Shown piece by piece: positions 63,821-64,000 of a stretch of DNA of 64,000 nt. Position numbers and translations under genes: made by a program. A model generated the notes under the pieces. It was not told where the DNA came from and ran no database searches. It worked only from the letters and a program-made list of their open reading frames with translations. The stretch is from Cynocephalus volans. Taxonomy: Eukaryota > Chordata > Mammalia > Dermoptera > Cynocephalidae. Location of the stretch: positions 157,953,869-158,017,868 of the forward strand of contig NC_084463.1 in NCBI RefSeq assembly GCF_027409185.1, written 5' to 3'. Numbering within the stretch: position 1 is the stretch's first letter; every line of letters starts with the position of its first letter.

Positions 63821-64000
63821 CTGAGGATGGGGGATGTGTATCAGAGGGGCTGGCTGAGCCCTGGAAGTCTGGGGGCTCATGGTCATTAGTCAGGGGGTTC
63901 CATCACAGATCAAGAGGGCAGAAGTTGATGCGTGCTCCTTTCTCAGAAGAACTGGCGGGGTGGGGTTCAGGAGGCCAGAACTTCTGAGGCTTCCAGTCAG

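Overview
The window is mammalian nuclear DNA carrying five neighbouring protein-coding genes, all on the minus strand. From left to right they are AHNAK (first ~2,027 codons, running off the left edge), EEF1G (complete, 437 aa), TUT1 (complete, 874 aa), MTA2 (complete, 668 aa) and EML3 (last 524 codons, running off the right edge). I recall the same order and orientation on human 11q12.3. Every exon boundary listed was placed by hand at GT/AG sites. The reading phases add up exactly across the exons, with no frameshift or premature stop in any of the five genes.

The species clue is in the interspersed repeats. About 15 insertions of one SINE family are present, and its core is a tRNA-Ile copy (A box, B box, A-tail, target-site duplications). 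It occurs as monomers, dimers and one three-unit composite. I saw no Alu, B1/B2, CAN, VES or ERE elements. This matches the tRNA-Ile-derived CYN/t-SINE family described from colugos (Dermoptera), so the source is probably a flying lemur (Galeopterus or Cynocephalus).

Layout: 1-7,465 AHNAK coding exons, with the giant 128-codon-repeat exon at 1-5,738. 7,466-17,418 is a long 5' intron with MIR, MER5A and SINE copies. 16.3-18.35 kb is a CpG-rich region with a probable AHNAK non-coding first exon. 18.4-26.8 kb is intergenic. 26.84-36.25 kb is EEF1G and 36.25-37.4 kb is spacer. 37.44-48.45 kb is TUT1, with SINE-rich introns. 48.45-50.2 kb is the TUT1 promoter and spacer. 50.2-58.1 kb is MTA2. 58.8-64 kb is the EML3 C-terminal half. 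MTA2 promoter sequence and the EML3 3' end share one CpG island.

The genes are functionally unrelated: a giant scaffold, a translation elongation subunit, a nuclear U6 uridylyl / poly(A) polymerase, a NuRD chromatin subunit and a microtubule-binding protein. Their proximity looks like ordinary conserved synteny. I found no operon-like or novel system. The observations most worth checking are the colugo SINE structures (a composite trimer, a GC-rich-arm subtype, an inverted pair in TUT1) and the very recent homogenisation of the AHNAK repeats.
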